A stretch of DNA of 64,000 nucleotides from Rhexocercosporidium sp. MPI-PUGE-AT-0058 (GCA_020746875.1 JAGTJL010000002.1:2418001-2482000), one strand, 5' to 3'; shown: positions 33,550 through 45,880, counted from the stretch's first letter. Notes: generated by a model from the sequence alone, not told the origin. Numbers and translations: made by a program.

Positions 33550-35831
33550 AGATATGACGTGATGGATTGGGAATAGGAAGATGGGGTTTGCTATCGATGT
33601 TTGGGACGGCGTTAGATCATGGAAACCTGAGCTATTGACTGCATGGCTGGCTGGGAGATCATGACTAGGTGTTTGGCTGGCATTAGTGGTTAGGCTTGGT
33701 TGAGCTGAGATGAGATGAGAATGGTAGATGGCTGGATGGGGTGGATGCATGGAGGGATGGAGACGGATTGAGAAGTGTAAATACCCTAGAAATGAAGCAT
33801 TATTCATATCATGCAACCATACCAAATTCCTTTCTTGAATGGATTTTTGCAGTTTGAGAGTACATCTCGAGTATGTCTTCGCGCCTTTGGGTCGCTGCTC
33901 ACTCAGTTTCGGCCTGCCAATGTGTCTTGTTATCATGCTTTGGCTCGCCTCATCTTATAGTGTAATGCTATGATGATACCCAGTCAATTAAGTATAGAAC
34001 CTCACCCTCAAATAAGCGATGCTGTACATCACCTCGCTTCATCTCAATTCTATTCACTAAATTCAAGTGCAAGAAAATTTACCCATTCTTAGCAGCAGCA
34101 TCAGTGAATCAATGAAGACATACAACAGTAACCTCGGCATCTATTCACTACTATGTGGAATTTTGGAAGTGCAAGTGAGGCTCTACATAGTCGGGTTGAT
34201 ATTCTCGCTTCACTTAGCACAAGTGGATTTGCAGAAACGTCAGTCATTATTATACGGATGAGTATTTAAAGGTGAGGTTTAGAGGGGTGGGATTCACTTG
34301 CCTTCGCTAAAACTCTGTATAAACTCACTCTCAAGCTGCGATAAGCAACAAAAGTCATTCCTGCCTATCTTTTCCGCGTTCCTCTCTTCACTCAGCAGCA
34401 ATAACTCACTTCTCGAACTGCGACGTGCAACAAAACCGACTACAGCTGAAGTCATTTTGCCTCCGGCAATGTTCTTAATTTTGCTAGTGAGATGCGATGC
34501 GCAACAAAAGTCTGTTAGTCTCCTAAGTCATTGTCCGAACTTCACTTTATGGAGCTTGCTGTGTATAAACTCACTCCTAACGATGCGATGTGCAACAAAC
34601 CCTCGCCTCTTTCATCCATAATTTAAGCAAGCGAAGTGTAACTCTGGACTCATCCATTGTTGCGATATGTAACACAACAGACGGGGGTTTTAATGTTGGC
34701 AGCGATAAGCGAGCCGCCAAATCTCGACGTAAACAAAGCAGGTATAAGCTCCACTTCAACACAGAACTCATAGTTCGGCCACCTCTCTTTACGACATGCA
34801 ACAATCATCCAGGAGCAGCAACTTGAGCTTCACAAGGCTAGCAAATCAACCTTCGGCCTCTACCTCAGCCTCATCAAAGTGCACCTCCCGTCCGCCTTGC
34901 CCAATACCCCCACGAACAGTCTCACCTCAACAACACGTCACAGTGCGATGTGCAACAAAAACTCTTCTAATTGTGAATTAAAAAGAGCAGTCTACCAACG
35001 CAAATCCTCGCCTTGTACCATAACAACCCCCTCTCCTGCTTTCAACCACAAGCTCCTTTCGTTCTTCAACAACAACAATATCCTCTCCACCTCACCTCAA
35101 CCCAAGATCTTCCACTGATAAGTCGTCCACTATCATAACACCTGTGAACCTTCCCCATGAATTCTTCTCAGTATCATCTAAGTAAGCTGCCTTCTGCAAC
35201 AAACCCCCTTCTATTTCTCAAAATCCTAACCTCACTCCACTTTTGTCTCCTTCCTACTCCCACTTGCTCCATTTCATTTCAACAAACACCACCTTCACTC
35301 CACTTGAAACTAAACCCTGTCAGTACCACCTAGCCACAGCAGGAGGTGCACTGCTCCAATACACAAACCCTCCGTTATTCGCTCTACCCATACCTGAACT
35401 TCAGCTCTGGTCAGGCCCCTAAAACAAAACCTCGACCTCTGCCTCTACCTCTATCTGCTCTCGACCTCCTCATATCTTGACAAACTCTAACATTTACTGC
35501 AACCCTCATCGCAACCCACGCCGAACACTACCTCAACCTTCTTCGAACTCAAACAAAGTCACATATCCCCACAGCTCTTCACTTCAGCGGCAACCGTCAT
35601 TTTGAAGCTGAATTATTTATCGCCAAGCCACAGGTTCTAGTTACTCTTTTGACGATACGCCTCAATCTCGGCCTTGAAGTCCACTTGAGCATTGAAGACC
35701 TCACCATTCCATCGCCCACAACATCCTTTTCCTTCATTGCATTTCTTTGTAAGTGAACTTCCACATTTCCTAGCCAACATGGGTTAACATGTTCCGAGAT
35801 CTAAATCTGACATTGTCTCCCATACTTGGCC
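33550..35831. other. 2.3 kb intergenic region carrying an interspersed repeat
   Basis: This lies between the kinase stop and the orphan CUE-like gene. The first 700 bp look ordinary. From 34220 onward it is pyrimidine-rich and contains the degenerate repeat described at 34316-35206. Several short ORFs overlap the repeats and look like translated low-complexity sequence. Confidence 0.5.
34316..35206 (+). repeat. Degenerate interspersed repeat series, core TGCGATGTGCAACAAA
   Basis: Eight copies of a 16-20 bp core start near 34336, 34418, 34492, 34583, 34660, 34790, 34943 and 35187. Examples are CTGCGACGTGCAACAAAAC, ATGCGATGCGCAACAAAAG and GTGCGATGTGCAACAAAA. Spacings are 82, 74, 91, 77, then 130, 153 and 244, roughly one to three times 80 bp. 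Some copies share flanks: TATAAACTCACTC lies just upstream of copies 1 and 4, AACTCACTT upstream of copy 2, and AGTCATT follows or precedes several. This indicates an old tandem repeat of about 80 bp whose units have diverged, with the core better kept than the rest. One further match (GCGATCTGCAACAAAAG) lies far away at 48871. Confidence 0.75.
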
Positions 35832-37831
35832 ATGGATCGAGCCGATCTCTCTTCAGGCCTGCTCGGCAATTCGCCAGTGGGCGAGTCTTGTGCTGCAGGA
35901 CAATCATCAGATTTTGAAGTCCAAGAAGCGATTGAGACTCTCTATGCGCTCTTAGGAGGCTGTGTCTCAAAGGTCAAAATTGCGAATGGTCTGCAAGCCG
36001 CAGGAGGTGACCGCGACCTCGCCTTCGAATTTCTCTTCGATGAATACCCGATCCCGACTAGAGCTAAGGTAGAGGACACCGGAAATAGTAATGGCAAGGT
36101 AATCAAGTCAGAGCCTTCTTCCGGTACTTTTGGCAGCAGCAACGCCTTCAACGTCACGCCTCTCAGAGAAACTTCCTCCGAGTCCGAGGGCCATGGTCAG
36201 CCAAGAGCGACTCCAGGTTCAGATGGCAGCCAGTCTTCCAAGCAAAAGCTTCCCATGCGACCAGTTACTTCGAGTTTCAACAACCTGCCTGGCACTCCCG
36301 AGGCCCAAGTTTCAGTAACCCGAGTCAAAACCGACAATGATGGATATGACCTCAACTCAGGGTCGGATATTGAGACGTCGCTTATCAAGCACGAGGCTAA
36401 AGAAGAAGAAGAAGAAGATATCTACGGATTGCCAACCGAAGACAAGATTGTAAGCTTGAATTCTACCCCTGACGATGACGATGACGATGTCGAGATCGAT
36501 GTCAATATGTTCACTCCCAAGGAAGACTCATCGAACTCCGACTTAGACTCACCGGCTTCAGATTCAGACGGTGGAGCTAGCAGAGCTTCGGATATGGACA
36601 TATCTGACGGATCCGACGAGCAACAAGCTCCTATGAGCACCTCAGAGAAAGAGGCATACCTATTAGAGCTCTTTCCGACAGCAGGTAATCAGGCCGGAAT
36701 CGAGCTGCTTGTTGCAAATGGTGACATAGAAGAGGCTGCCGCCGAGCTAGCAGAACAACTCGGCTCGGGTCGTGCAAGTGAAGATGTCGAACGTAGTGTT
36801 AGCCCAGGAGTCGGTTCTAGCTGCCTTAAAAAGCTAGAGAAAGTCAATAAGAGACGAGCCCAAGCTTCGGTAAGCTGCACTTCAAACAAAACATTAAGTC
36901 GCATGCTAATATATCACACAGACTGAAGAACGTCAAACCAAGAGATATCGCCGGGACGAGGACTCTGATAATGATGAAGAGGAGGTCAACGACTTAGACT
37001 CAGCGGACAAGTGGGTCCTGTAAGTAACTTCACACACGTGTTTGTATACTTCGCTAACTAAACAGGAAATTCCTACACTCGGATACCGGAATGCAAATCG
37101 AATTGGACTCAGGAATTCACCCTTGCCGGATTCCCGAGAATTACCTCCGTCAAGTCCCTGGCTTTCGATCGTGGTTAGACGCTAATCCACCTCAAATGCA
37201 AGCTGGTATCGATCGTCGTATTTTAAAGGTCCTCGACGTCTCGTTGAATATCTTTAATCTCGCAATGCAATGGGTAGTGTGTAGCACCGGCCAACCCAAC
37301 CTCGCACAACGTCAATCGAAGATGATTGAGATTAACGCATTTATCGACTTAGCTATATTTGCTGCGAAAGTCAACATTGGACTAGGTAAAGAAGGAGGTT
37401 CATTTACGATGAAGCTTAAGGCAATCTTAGTCAAGCATCGAGCATTAAAAGGCTTTCACATCCGTAAAGCTTTCGAGAAGCTTAGAGCCGGCCACCAAGT
37501 TCGAAAGTTATTCGCCCAGGCTTCCATTAGACCTTACGTCGAGTTTCATCATGCTGGTGAAGATCTCATCGAGGCTGAATCTGACTCGGAGACGATCGAC
37601 GAAAACGAAAGAGGCCATCTCAACCCTGCACAGCGTGCCGCTTATCGTAAGGACCGATTCTGCTTCCACTTAGAGTTTAAGCAGATCGAGAGTTACCAAA
37701 ATGAGCTTCTCAAAGAATTCCATCGAGTCTGGTGGACTCGTCACTCTCGAGACGAGAAGCACGGCAGAAACCACTTCTGCCGTATTACGACTTTGACAGA
37801 TCCATTGACGAACGAGCGCTTCGAGATCTAA
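35832..37831 (+). CDS. Unrecognised protein with CUE/UBA-like segments
   Basis: I do not recognise this gene. Exons 35832-36869, 36922-37019 and 37066-37831 give 633 residues. Two helical segments resemble ubiquitin-binding UBA/CUE folds: SDFEVQEAIETLYALLGGCV...DLAFEFLFDEYP (about 24-75) and EKEAYLLELFPTAGNQAGIELL...GDIEEAAAELAEQLG (about 272-315). Between them is acidic, Ser-rich disordered sequence with runs of Glu and Asp. The C-terminal 240 residues are basic and probably folded (FLHSDTGMQIELDSGIHPCR, ILKVLDVSLNIFNLAMQWVV, KAFEKLRAGHQVRKLFAQAS). Exon 3 uses the Leu codon TTA at least seven times, unlike the housekeeping neighbours. After its stop another frame (to 37953) reads SIDERALRDLINQLP...LRRKLFRGPG, so the true C-terminus might be longer through a frameshift or missed intron. 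Confidence 0.65.
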
Positions 37832-38481
37832 TCAACCAATTGCCGTTCAATCATGCTACGATAGAATCAAAACAAAGAGTTCTTCCTCTAGAGTTAAGGC
37901 GCAAGCTATTTCGGGGTCCTGGGAAGATATCGGGAGGGCATCATGCTCGCTGAGAGCGCTGCTCGGCAAACTTACGAAAATTGCAAAAGCAGTTCAGAAA
38001 TTCTTCAGGGCGTGAAGGGCTCTCGGTGGTTTGCAAAACCCTGTCGGCATTGATAAATGATCTGCTGGTTGAGGTGGGGTGGAGTGATTTGTCTGCTTAA
38101 TTGCGATACTCAGAGAGCGAAGCGGTTGGCTTGGTTCGCCTAGTTTTATTTACTCAAGCAGAGCAGACTTGCTCGACTTTAGCGAGTGACAGAAGGCAGT
38201 AATGAGGACCAAGCAGGTGATATGTTTGATACTCAATGAAAATCTCCTTTCAGAAACATAGACTTCCATGGTGATAATGCCTGAGGTGAATGACTACCGA
38301 AAGTAACGGAGCCGCCAGCAGTAGACCCGTTCCAAAAAGGCCCTTGAACGACAGTTCTGCACCACTATCGTATGTCATGAAAGCTTTTCAACACATTTGA
38401 TACTCAGTAATGGGCTTTCTATTTCTGGATCCGGGTATTCTCGCTTCATACAAACTCACCAGAGCGGATGGGTGGGTATAT
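37832..38481. other. Intergenic region
   Basis: This 650 bp separates the orphan gene and FMP32. The first 120 bp could be coding in the second frame noted for the orphan gene. No other feature was seen. Confidence 0.4.
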
Positions 38482-39420
38482 CTACATCAACAATCTCCAA
38501 GCACCAAGAATCAACGCAGCGGTACCTGTCACAAATTAGCAAAAATTTCAGCAACAAAAACGACAGATAGACTTACCTGTGCATACTCCCATCAACCATT
38601 GCAGGGTGCCGAACTTCACAGATTCAAGCTTCTCCCTCAAACCAGCAACCTCTTGTTCAATCTTCGTCTCGGTCTCCTTGATCTTCAACTCCTGAACATT
38701 CGCCTCCTCTCTGATTCGCCCCTTCTCCAAATTCAAATCCAACCGCACAGATGCCTGTGTCCTGCCGACTTCGTCCCGTAATCTGCTGTTCAACTTGGCC
38801 AAGTCGTTGGTCAGACGTTCGTGGGAGGCTCTTGTGGTTGCGGTCTCCGTCGAGTCTGCAGAGAGGAGTTCGGAACGCAGTTTTGCAAAGTCTACTTTCT
38901 GAGTATATGTTGCTTTTGCCTGGTCTTCGCGGAGAACCATAGTACGGGTCAGGTTTTGAATGCTGCTAAAGGTTAGCAAAAAGTTCCTTCAGAGGTAGAT
39001 GAAAGTCCCGTAAATGTTACAAGACTTTCCCGCAAAGACTTTTGCTGACCTTTCTTCTATAACATCGCTGAGAACTTTCATCATGGCTACTGATTGTGCC
39101 TCTGTAAATCCCTCTTCTTGTAGACGCTGGACGAATTTGAGAGTGTCGAAGTGGTGATCTCGATACCGGCGAGCTGTGGCGTGGAAGGCTCTGCGATGGG
39201 CTGGGTTTTGCAGGATGCTCGTTCGTGACCGCGGAATGTCATCTTGTCTTCTGCATATGATTCCATTGCTACCAGATCCATCTCTTTGCTTTGCAGGCTT
39301 GCTGGAAGCTGGTTGAGTGCTTAATGCTCGGATGGTATTTTGTTGGATGGGCGATGCTTGCCAGCTTAATCTGGGTAGTAGAAATCGCGGAATAGTTCTG
39401 GACACACTTCCGGTTGCCAT
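38482..39420 (-). CDS. Mitochondrial coiled-coil inner-membrane protein, FMP32/MCUR1 (CCDC90) family
   Basis: This family (DUF1640) comprises inner-mitochondrial-membrane coiled-coil proteins linked to complex IV assembly in yeast Fmp32 and to calcium uniporter regulation or proline metabolism in animals. Exons 39420-39050, about 38965-38577 and 38525-38482 give about 267 residues. An Arg/Ser-rich presequence (MATGSVSRTIPRFLLPRLSW) precedes the family signature FDTLKFVQRLQEEGFTEAQS and MMKVLSDVIEES. A long coiled coil follows (TRASHERLTNDLAKLNSRLR; IKETETKIEQEVAGLREKLE). The terminal membrane segment is LQWLMGVCTGTAALILGAWR. The exon 2 acceptor is a NAGNAG site (TAGCAG), which could add or drop one Ser. 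It is divergent from eIF2-gamma. Confidence 0.88.
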
Positions 39421-39744
39421 TTTGCAACTTCGTATGGTCCGATATAGAAGTCCTGCCGTCGGCGTAAAAGCTGCTTGCTAGGGATGAAAACAGTTATGAC
39501 AAAATTCCTGAACTTCTAATGCCGAGCCCGTTTCCAAGAAATCAACATCGGGCCGTGTCACGTGGGAGGGGAATTTAGCCCCGCAAGGTTCGCGACGCCC
39601 ACTAAATAATTATGACTCTGCAGCTGTAATACAAAGAACCTCTTCAAGCCGCCACCATATCCACACGACCACACGCGCTCTACAAATACCTTGAACTTGG
39701 AATCGCACAATCCGAAACCTGTATCAAAACCCCACCAATTCATC
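39421..39744. promoter_or_regulatory. Shared divergent promoter region of FMP32-like gene and eIF2-gamma
   Basis: Only 324 bp separate the two start codons, so both genes must be driven from here. A CACGTG E-box-type palindrome occurs at about 39559 (GTCACGTGGGAGG), a possible basic helix-loop-helix site. The assignment is by position and motif only. Confidence 0.5.
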
Positions 39745-41353
39745 ATGGCGGCGAACGGAGATAGGTACGGTAACGACATGGATTCAGACTCTGATTCCGC
39801 TCCAGGCTCCCCCGGCTTGGATGCGCAACAGGATTTCGATGACCATGTCGAGGATCTCGAAGAAAAGCCCATCAAGTCTGCCCTCAAGAAATCTACACAC
39901 AAGGAGCCTGCGCCGACGATAATACGCCCAACCCTCCCTCCACAAACAGAGCCCAAAGACCTCGACCTCAAATCCTTGACTCCCTTGACAGCAGAGATCA
40001 TTGCCAGACAAGCTACGATCAATATCGGAACGATTGGACATGTGGCGCACGGAAAGTCGACAGTGGTGAAGGCTATCTCAGGAGTGCAGACAGTTCGATT
40101 CAAGAACGAGTTGGAGAGGAATATTACCATCAAGCTTGGTTATGCCAACGCGAAGATCTACAAGTGCGATAATGAGGAGTGCCCAAGACCGACATGCTTC
40201 AAGAGCTACAAGAGTGAGAAGGAGGTCGACCCACCCTGCGAACGCGAAGGCTGTTCTGGAACATACAGATTGCTAAGACATGTCTCGTGAGTATTTCTGG
40301 ATCTGCTTGGAGAGCAACAGCTAACCAAGATACAGTTTCGTCGATTGCCCTGGTCACGATATTCTCATGAGTACTATGTTGTCTGGTGCCGCAGTAATGG
40401 ACGCCGCTCTCCTTCTGATCGCCGGTAATGAATCATGCCCACAACCTCAAACCTCCGAGCATTTGGCAGCTATCGAAATCATGAAGCTCGACAAGATCAT
40501 CATTTTACAAAACAAGGTCGATTTGATGAGAGAGGAAGGCGCAAATGCACACTACTTGGACATTTTGAAGTTCATCCGAGGAACCGTTGCAGGAGGAGCA
40601 CCAATTATCCCCATTTCTGCCCAACTTAAGTTCAACATTGATGCTGTCAACGAGGCGATTGTCAACACCATTCCAGTTCCTTTGAGAGATTTCACCCAGG
40701 ACCCACAAATGATCGTTATTCGATCGTTCGATGTCAACAAGCCAGGAGCCGAGATCGAGGAGTTGAAGGGAGGTGTTGCCGGTGGAAGTATCCTGCATGG
40801 TGTCGTAAAGCTTGGTGACGAGATTGAGATCCGACCTGGAATTGTCACGAGAGATGAGAAGGGAGCTATCAAGTGCACGCCTATCTTCAGCAGAATCGTC
40901 ACCTTGAACTCAGAGAACAACGAACTCAAGTACGCAGTACCAGGTGGACTTATCGGTGTTGGAACTCGGATCGACCCCACACTCTGCCGAGCTGATCGTC
41001 TAGTTGGATTCGTTCTTGGACTAAAGGGCAGACTACCAGATATCTACATCGAAATCGAAGTCAACTACTACCTCCTCCGAAGACTCCTGGGTGTCAAGAC
41101 CGCCGACGGAAAGCAAGCCAAGGTTGCCAAGCTGGCGAAGAACGAGGTTCTGATGGTGAACATTGGATCCACGGCTACCGGTGCGAAGGTCGTGGCTGTC
41201 AAGCAGGATGCTGCGAAGTTGGTCCTCACGAGTCCGGCTTGCACGAATGTTGGGGAGAAGGTTGCGCTGTCTCGTCGTATCGAGAAGCATTGGCGTTTAA
41301 TCGGATGGGCTACCATCGCAAATGGTGTTACGCTTGACCCAAGTACCTCCTAA
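39745..41353 (+). CDS. GCD11: Translation initiation factor eIF2 gamma subunit
   Basis: eIF2-gamma is the GTPase core of the complex that delivers initiator Met-tRNA to the 40S subunit. Exons 39745-40286 and 40336-41353 give 519 residues. G-domain motifs are complete: G1 [12 protein letters not shown]3 [15 protein letters not shown] (split by the intron), G4 ILQNKVDL and G5 [10 protein letters not shown]. The Zn-ribbon cysteines of the family are in [12 protein letters not shown] and PPCEREGC. Later motifs are [20 protein letters not shown] and [17 protein letters not shown]. The N-terminal 80 residues are acidic and disordered, a usual fungal extension. No anomaly was seen. Confidence 0.97.
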
Positions 41354-43426
41354 ACGAAAATGAGGATGAATGGGAGGCATTTGTCTGTTAGTTTCGTCAT
41401 GCATGTTCATCACCAGGCCGTTGCATATGGGAGTTGATAGATTGGCGGCAAAAGCTATGATAAGATGAATCGAGAACCTTTTCGAAGCATTTTGTGGTGT
41501 TCGTGTGCGGCGAGGCTTACCTGTCAAGCATGCTTGATGTCACATTCCACTGTTCCCAAGTCCTTCTTCCTATCAAGTCCTCAAGTGATCTAGGGACTTT
41601 TCTTTCCTCTCTGCGGAACCCAAACATCCCGAAGTGCCAACCCCTCCCCCTTCTGCAGCCTCATCATGACCCCTCCCTCACCTGGTATCGTATCCCCGTC
41701 TTTTCATCGGCCGAGAACAACGTTATATCCGTACCAAGTCGTTCAGGATGTTCGTATTGCTCGTTGTCTTCCTATCGACGATTCTTAAGCTGTGATTCGA
41801 TTAGCCTTCTCCCTAGAGCTGTAAGTGAGGTTGGCTGGGTTCTTCGTATTTCGACACTGCTTGGTGTGTGTACTATTGTAGAAGTATTACTCCGTGATTA
41901 ATTGCCCCACGGCAGATTTTGAGACTTTGCATCATCGTCAAGTCGGATGCTTGAGTATTTTGGGGATTAGCTACTCTGTTACTGACTCTTTGCAGTGTGC
42001 TTGAGGAACTTTCAGTTGGGATCCTCGTGTAAGATCCGGTGATGAAGTGTAGAAGTGTACAGCTTTTTTTGGCGATGAGAAGAGAGCATTAGGCAGCAAG
42101 ACCCTGGTCTTTTCTAAGACCGCGTTCAACAGGAATACGAAAATCAAGTTGGATGGAAAGCGCGTATGTGTATTCCTCCAAACTTGGAATGTGGAGTGCA
42201 CGCGTGGTAAGAATAACCTACGGCCGCCTTGTAAGGTGGACGAGACCCACTGTCCACCCCCCTTTCGCACCTGGTGTGTATCTTTGATAGTAGCTGTTTA
42301 AATCTACGTAAACATCTGCTATATGTACAGGTTACTAGACGATGATTTCGGCTGTTTTGCAACACGAAATGCGATCGACAATTGAAATCCATGATTGTTC
42401 TAATATTCACAGTGATAGGTTCTGATACCATGCCCAAAGAGTGCGATGCACCGAAGAAGGACGAATATCAAGCCGAGCCTGACGGAAGTACGGAAGTACG
42501 TGAGGCTATCTTGTTCCCGACGCACTGTGATTTGTTCGAAAATGGTACGAGACAGTTGGGCTAGGGTGGCTCGTGGACTCGTGGAGTTCCAGGTTCCTGG
42601 TCGTGGTATCCACCTCGGTAAAGGGGGCGTGGCGTAGCGAGATAGGAGATAGCAGGATAGGTAGGTACCTTTCGTACTCGTACTGTAGCGCACCGCAACC
42701 ATTTCCCTTTTGGCAAGCGAAATCATGGGTTGGAATGAATGGGTGGGGAAGGAATCGCGGCATGGAATAATGATGGAATATTAGGGAAATAAACGTGTTC
42801 CGGCTGGCCCATTGATTGCATGAGATGTGACATAAGAATGAATATGTACAGCACAATGTGTGTTGTAGAACCAAGTCTCCTGACTTATCGATTGTTGTCC
42901 AAAGTACCTGCCTGGTATTTATTGAAAAAAAGTCGGGATGAAGCTGCCGCCGCTGTCGTCAGAATAGAATGTGCCAAACCGAAGCAAAGTCCAGATTAAT
43001 CTTTCGCTAACCCCTGGCTGCCGACTCCGTAGAGCCAATTTACTTGTGCTAGCCTCTGGCCAAGTTTAGCCGGGACTTCAGCTTCCAAGCAACAGCGTAT
43101 TCGTCTTCTCGACCCGTTTCAACCGCATTCAGTGCTTTCCGATTTGCTGCATCTGCATCCACTCCCACCTCTGGAGCCGGACTGGACGTCGGCCGAGCTA
43201 GATATCCGACGCTAAGATCTCAAAGGCTCCAAAGACCGGCAAGGGTCTGATTTTAGACGAAGGGGGCAAGGGCGGGCGGGCCTAGGCTGGCGCTGGCCCC
43301 CAGGCCAGGTCCTCCCGTCGCTCGAGATAAAAAAAACAGTCATAAAGAAAGGGTCCTCCTGCTGGCTGGCTTGTCTCTCTGGCTTCGAGCTGTTGTCTTC
43401 GTGTCCGTCGTCTTCTTCTCACTCGC
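41354..43426. other. 2.1 kb intergenic region
   Basis: This lies between eIF2-gamma and the MFS gene. Short ORFs on both strands lack protein character. Around 43240-43330 it is very GC-rich (GGGCGGGCGGGCC-like) and then pyrimidine-rich up to the MFS start, typical of a fungal core promoter. No repeat family was identified. Confidence 0.45.
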
Positions 43427-45652
43427 ATGCCCTGTACACATCCTGGTTCACTCGTTCACCAAATGTCAACAAACGTGAGCAAGACCGAGAACATGGCAAC
43501 CACTAGCACTACCACGGACGACTCTGCCCCGCCAACCCTTAAGAGTCCCTCTAGTGTACTCGTCGACGAGAAGGCTGTTAGCGGCGAGGCTGACGATTCG
43601 ACTATCCGAGGTTCGACTGCCAATACCACCAAGATGCCTTCGTTCGAGAATGGGATTGTGGCCAAGGAGATGCAGGCTGACCAGGAGGAGTTGACCAAGA
43701 TCAAGACAAGTCAGGATGGTGTTGAATATCCAACTGGTCTCAAATTAGGTTTGATCTCTTTGGCTCTCTGTTTGAGTGTCTTGTTGTAAGTAAACATTCC
43801 TGCGCTTGCGGGAACACACATAGATAAAGTTTACTAACAGTCACGTCAGGATTGCTTTGGACAATACCATTATTGTAAGCGCACCCCCATTATATGTCTA
43901 TGTGGTTTGGGTTCGTCTGTACAGCCGGCGCACGTCTGGTGGTACCCCACATACACATTCGCCTGGAAACCATCCGTCTAGTTGAATGTTCTCAAAAACC
44001 TAACTGTTCATGATGCGCTTGCTACGATATGCATTTACGGTGTTGACAAAATAATAGGCCACTGCCATCCCAAAGATCACCGATCAGTTCCACTCCTTAC
44101 CTGACGTTGGCTGGTATGGCTCAGCATACCTCCTCACAACCGCCTCCTTCCAACTCCTCTTCGGAAAGTTCTATACCTTCTTCTCAATCAAATATGTGTA
44201 CCTCATTGCCATCGGCATCTTCGAATTAGGTTCCTTGATTTGCGGAGTAGCTCCTAACTCGACCACTTTGATCGTTGGACGTGCGATTGCGGGTCTGGGT
44301 TCGGCTGGTATCTTTTCTGGTGCCTTGATTATTGTCGCCTACTCCGTTCCTTTGGTCAAGAGACCTATGTACTCTGGGTTTATTGGAGCTATGTATGGTA
44401 TGTTTGGAACCTTCTACATCTACCCACCCACCCACCACACCACACCACGCTCAGTCCCATCCATATACTTACCACTCAACAGGTATCGCCTCTGTCGCCG
44501 GACCACTCCTTGGAGGTGTATTTACCGACAAAGCAACTTGGCGCTGGTGTTTCTACATCAATCTACCCATCGGCGCAGTTACCATGCTTGTGATCTTCTT
44601 TTTCTTCAAGGCCCCCCACAGAGATGCTGTCAAGAGTCAAGGCTGGAAGGAAGATATCAAGGCCTTTGATATTTACGGAACCATTGTCTTCCTCCCTGCT
44701 ATTATCACTCTACTGTTGGCACTCCAATGGGGTGGAACCAAGTATCAATGGGGCAACTGGCGAATCATCCTTCTCTTTGTCCTATTCGGACTCCTGATCA
44801 GTGCCTTTATCGCCATTCAGGTTAGTCGTGTGACCCTATATATCTTCGAAATAAACGACAGTACTAACAAACTTCTAGTTCTGGAAGCAAGAGACAGCCA
44901 CTATCCCACCTAAGATGATGAAGCAACGCACGATGTGGTCGGCTTGTTTCTTTTCCTTCGCCATGGGAAGTTTCTTCCTCCTACTGGTCTACTTCCTACC
45001 TATCTGGTTCCAAGCTGTCAAGGGCGCTTCAGCTGTCAAGTCCGGCATTATGAACTTGCCCATGGTCCTCTCACTCATCATCGTGTCCATCCTCTCTGGG
45101 GTTGGTGTCACCATGATCGGGTATTACGCTCCCTTCATGATCTTCGGCACAATCTTCGGCGCCATCGGCGTCGGTCTTCTCTCAACCCTGACACCAGAGT
45201 CAAACCACAGCATGTGGATTGGATACCAATGCATTGCGGGCATTGGAGTCGGTCTAGGAATGCAACAGCCCCTTATTGCCGTTCAGACCGTTCTGGACAT
45301 CTCTCTGGTCCCAATCGGTACCTCCATCATCATCTTCGTCCAAACCCTCGGAGGAGCGCTCTTCGTATCCATCGGCCAAAACGTTTTCTCCAACAAGCTC
45401 GTCGAAGGTCTCGCTAAATATGCACCTAGCGTTGATCCACTCATCGTCCTCAAAATTGGAGCTACCTCTCTCCAAAGCTCGCCCGATCTCAGTAAAGCCG
45501 AACTCCCAGGTGTCATCATGGCCTACAACGATGCCCTTACTTACGCATTCCTCGTAGCTGCTATCATGGCTGCTGCGACGATTATTGGGTCGGGATGTAT
45601 CGAGTGGAAGAGTGTGAAGGGAAAGAAGATCGATCCAGCTATGGCCGCGTAG
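43427..45652 (+). CDS. MFS drug/metabolite exporter, DHA2 (14-helix) type
   Basis: This is a proton-coupled exporter of the plasma membrane. Exons 43427-43785, 43850-43874, 44058-44397, 44483-44820 and 44879-45652 give 611 residues. Exon 2 is only 25 nt and completes the first helix ending [22 protein letters not shown] long acidic Ser/Thr-rich cytoplasmic N-terminus precedes it. Family landmarks are [58 protein letters not shown] and [13 protein letters not shown]. About 14 hydrophobic segments can be counted, with [19 protein letters not shown] late in the protein. Members export mycotoxins, fungicides or amino acids. No biosynthetic genes sit beside it, so the substrate is unknown. A downstream ATG at 43493 ([10 protein letters not shown]) could also be used. 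Confidence 0.92.
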
Positions 45653-45735
45653 ATCGAGACAGAGCAGAGGAATGCTTATATTTACATGTTTACACATACA
45701 ATACGGTACCCGCATGTATTCGTGGCATCGGGGGT

Positions 45736-45754
45736 TTGATTGATTGATTGATTG
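45736..45754. repeat. TTGA tetranucleotide microsatellite
   Basis: About four copies of TTGA in the MFS 3' region. Simple repeat. Confidence 0.75.
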
Positions 45755-45844
45755 CATTAGCCAGGCGTTCAGTGGATGGATGGTATACTTCCTTTTTAAT
45801 TTGCGCTGTATGACAAGCGAGCTTCTCATTTACAGTTGCTATAG

Positions 45845-45880
45845 CTCGGCTCACTCAGCTCACTCGGCTCGGCTCACTCT
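45845..45880. repeat. Imperfect CTCGGCTCACT tandem repeat
   Basis: Three to four imperfect copies of a 9-10 base unit (CTCACTCAG / CTCACTCGG) in the MFS 3' region. Simple tandem repeat, no assigned role. Confidence 0.65.
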
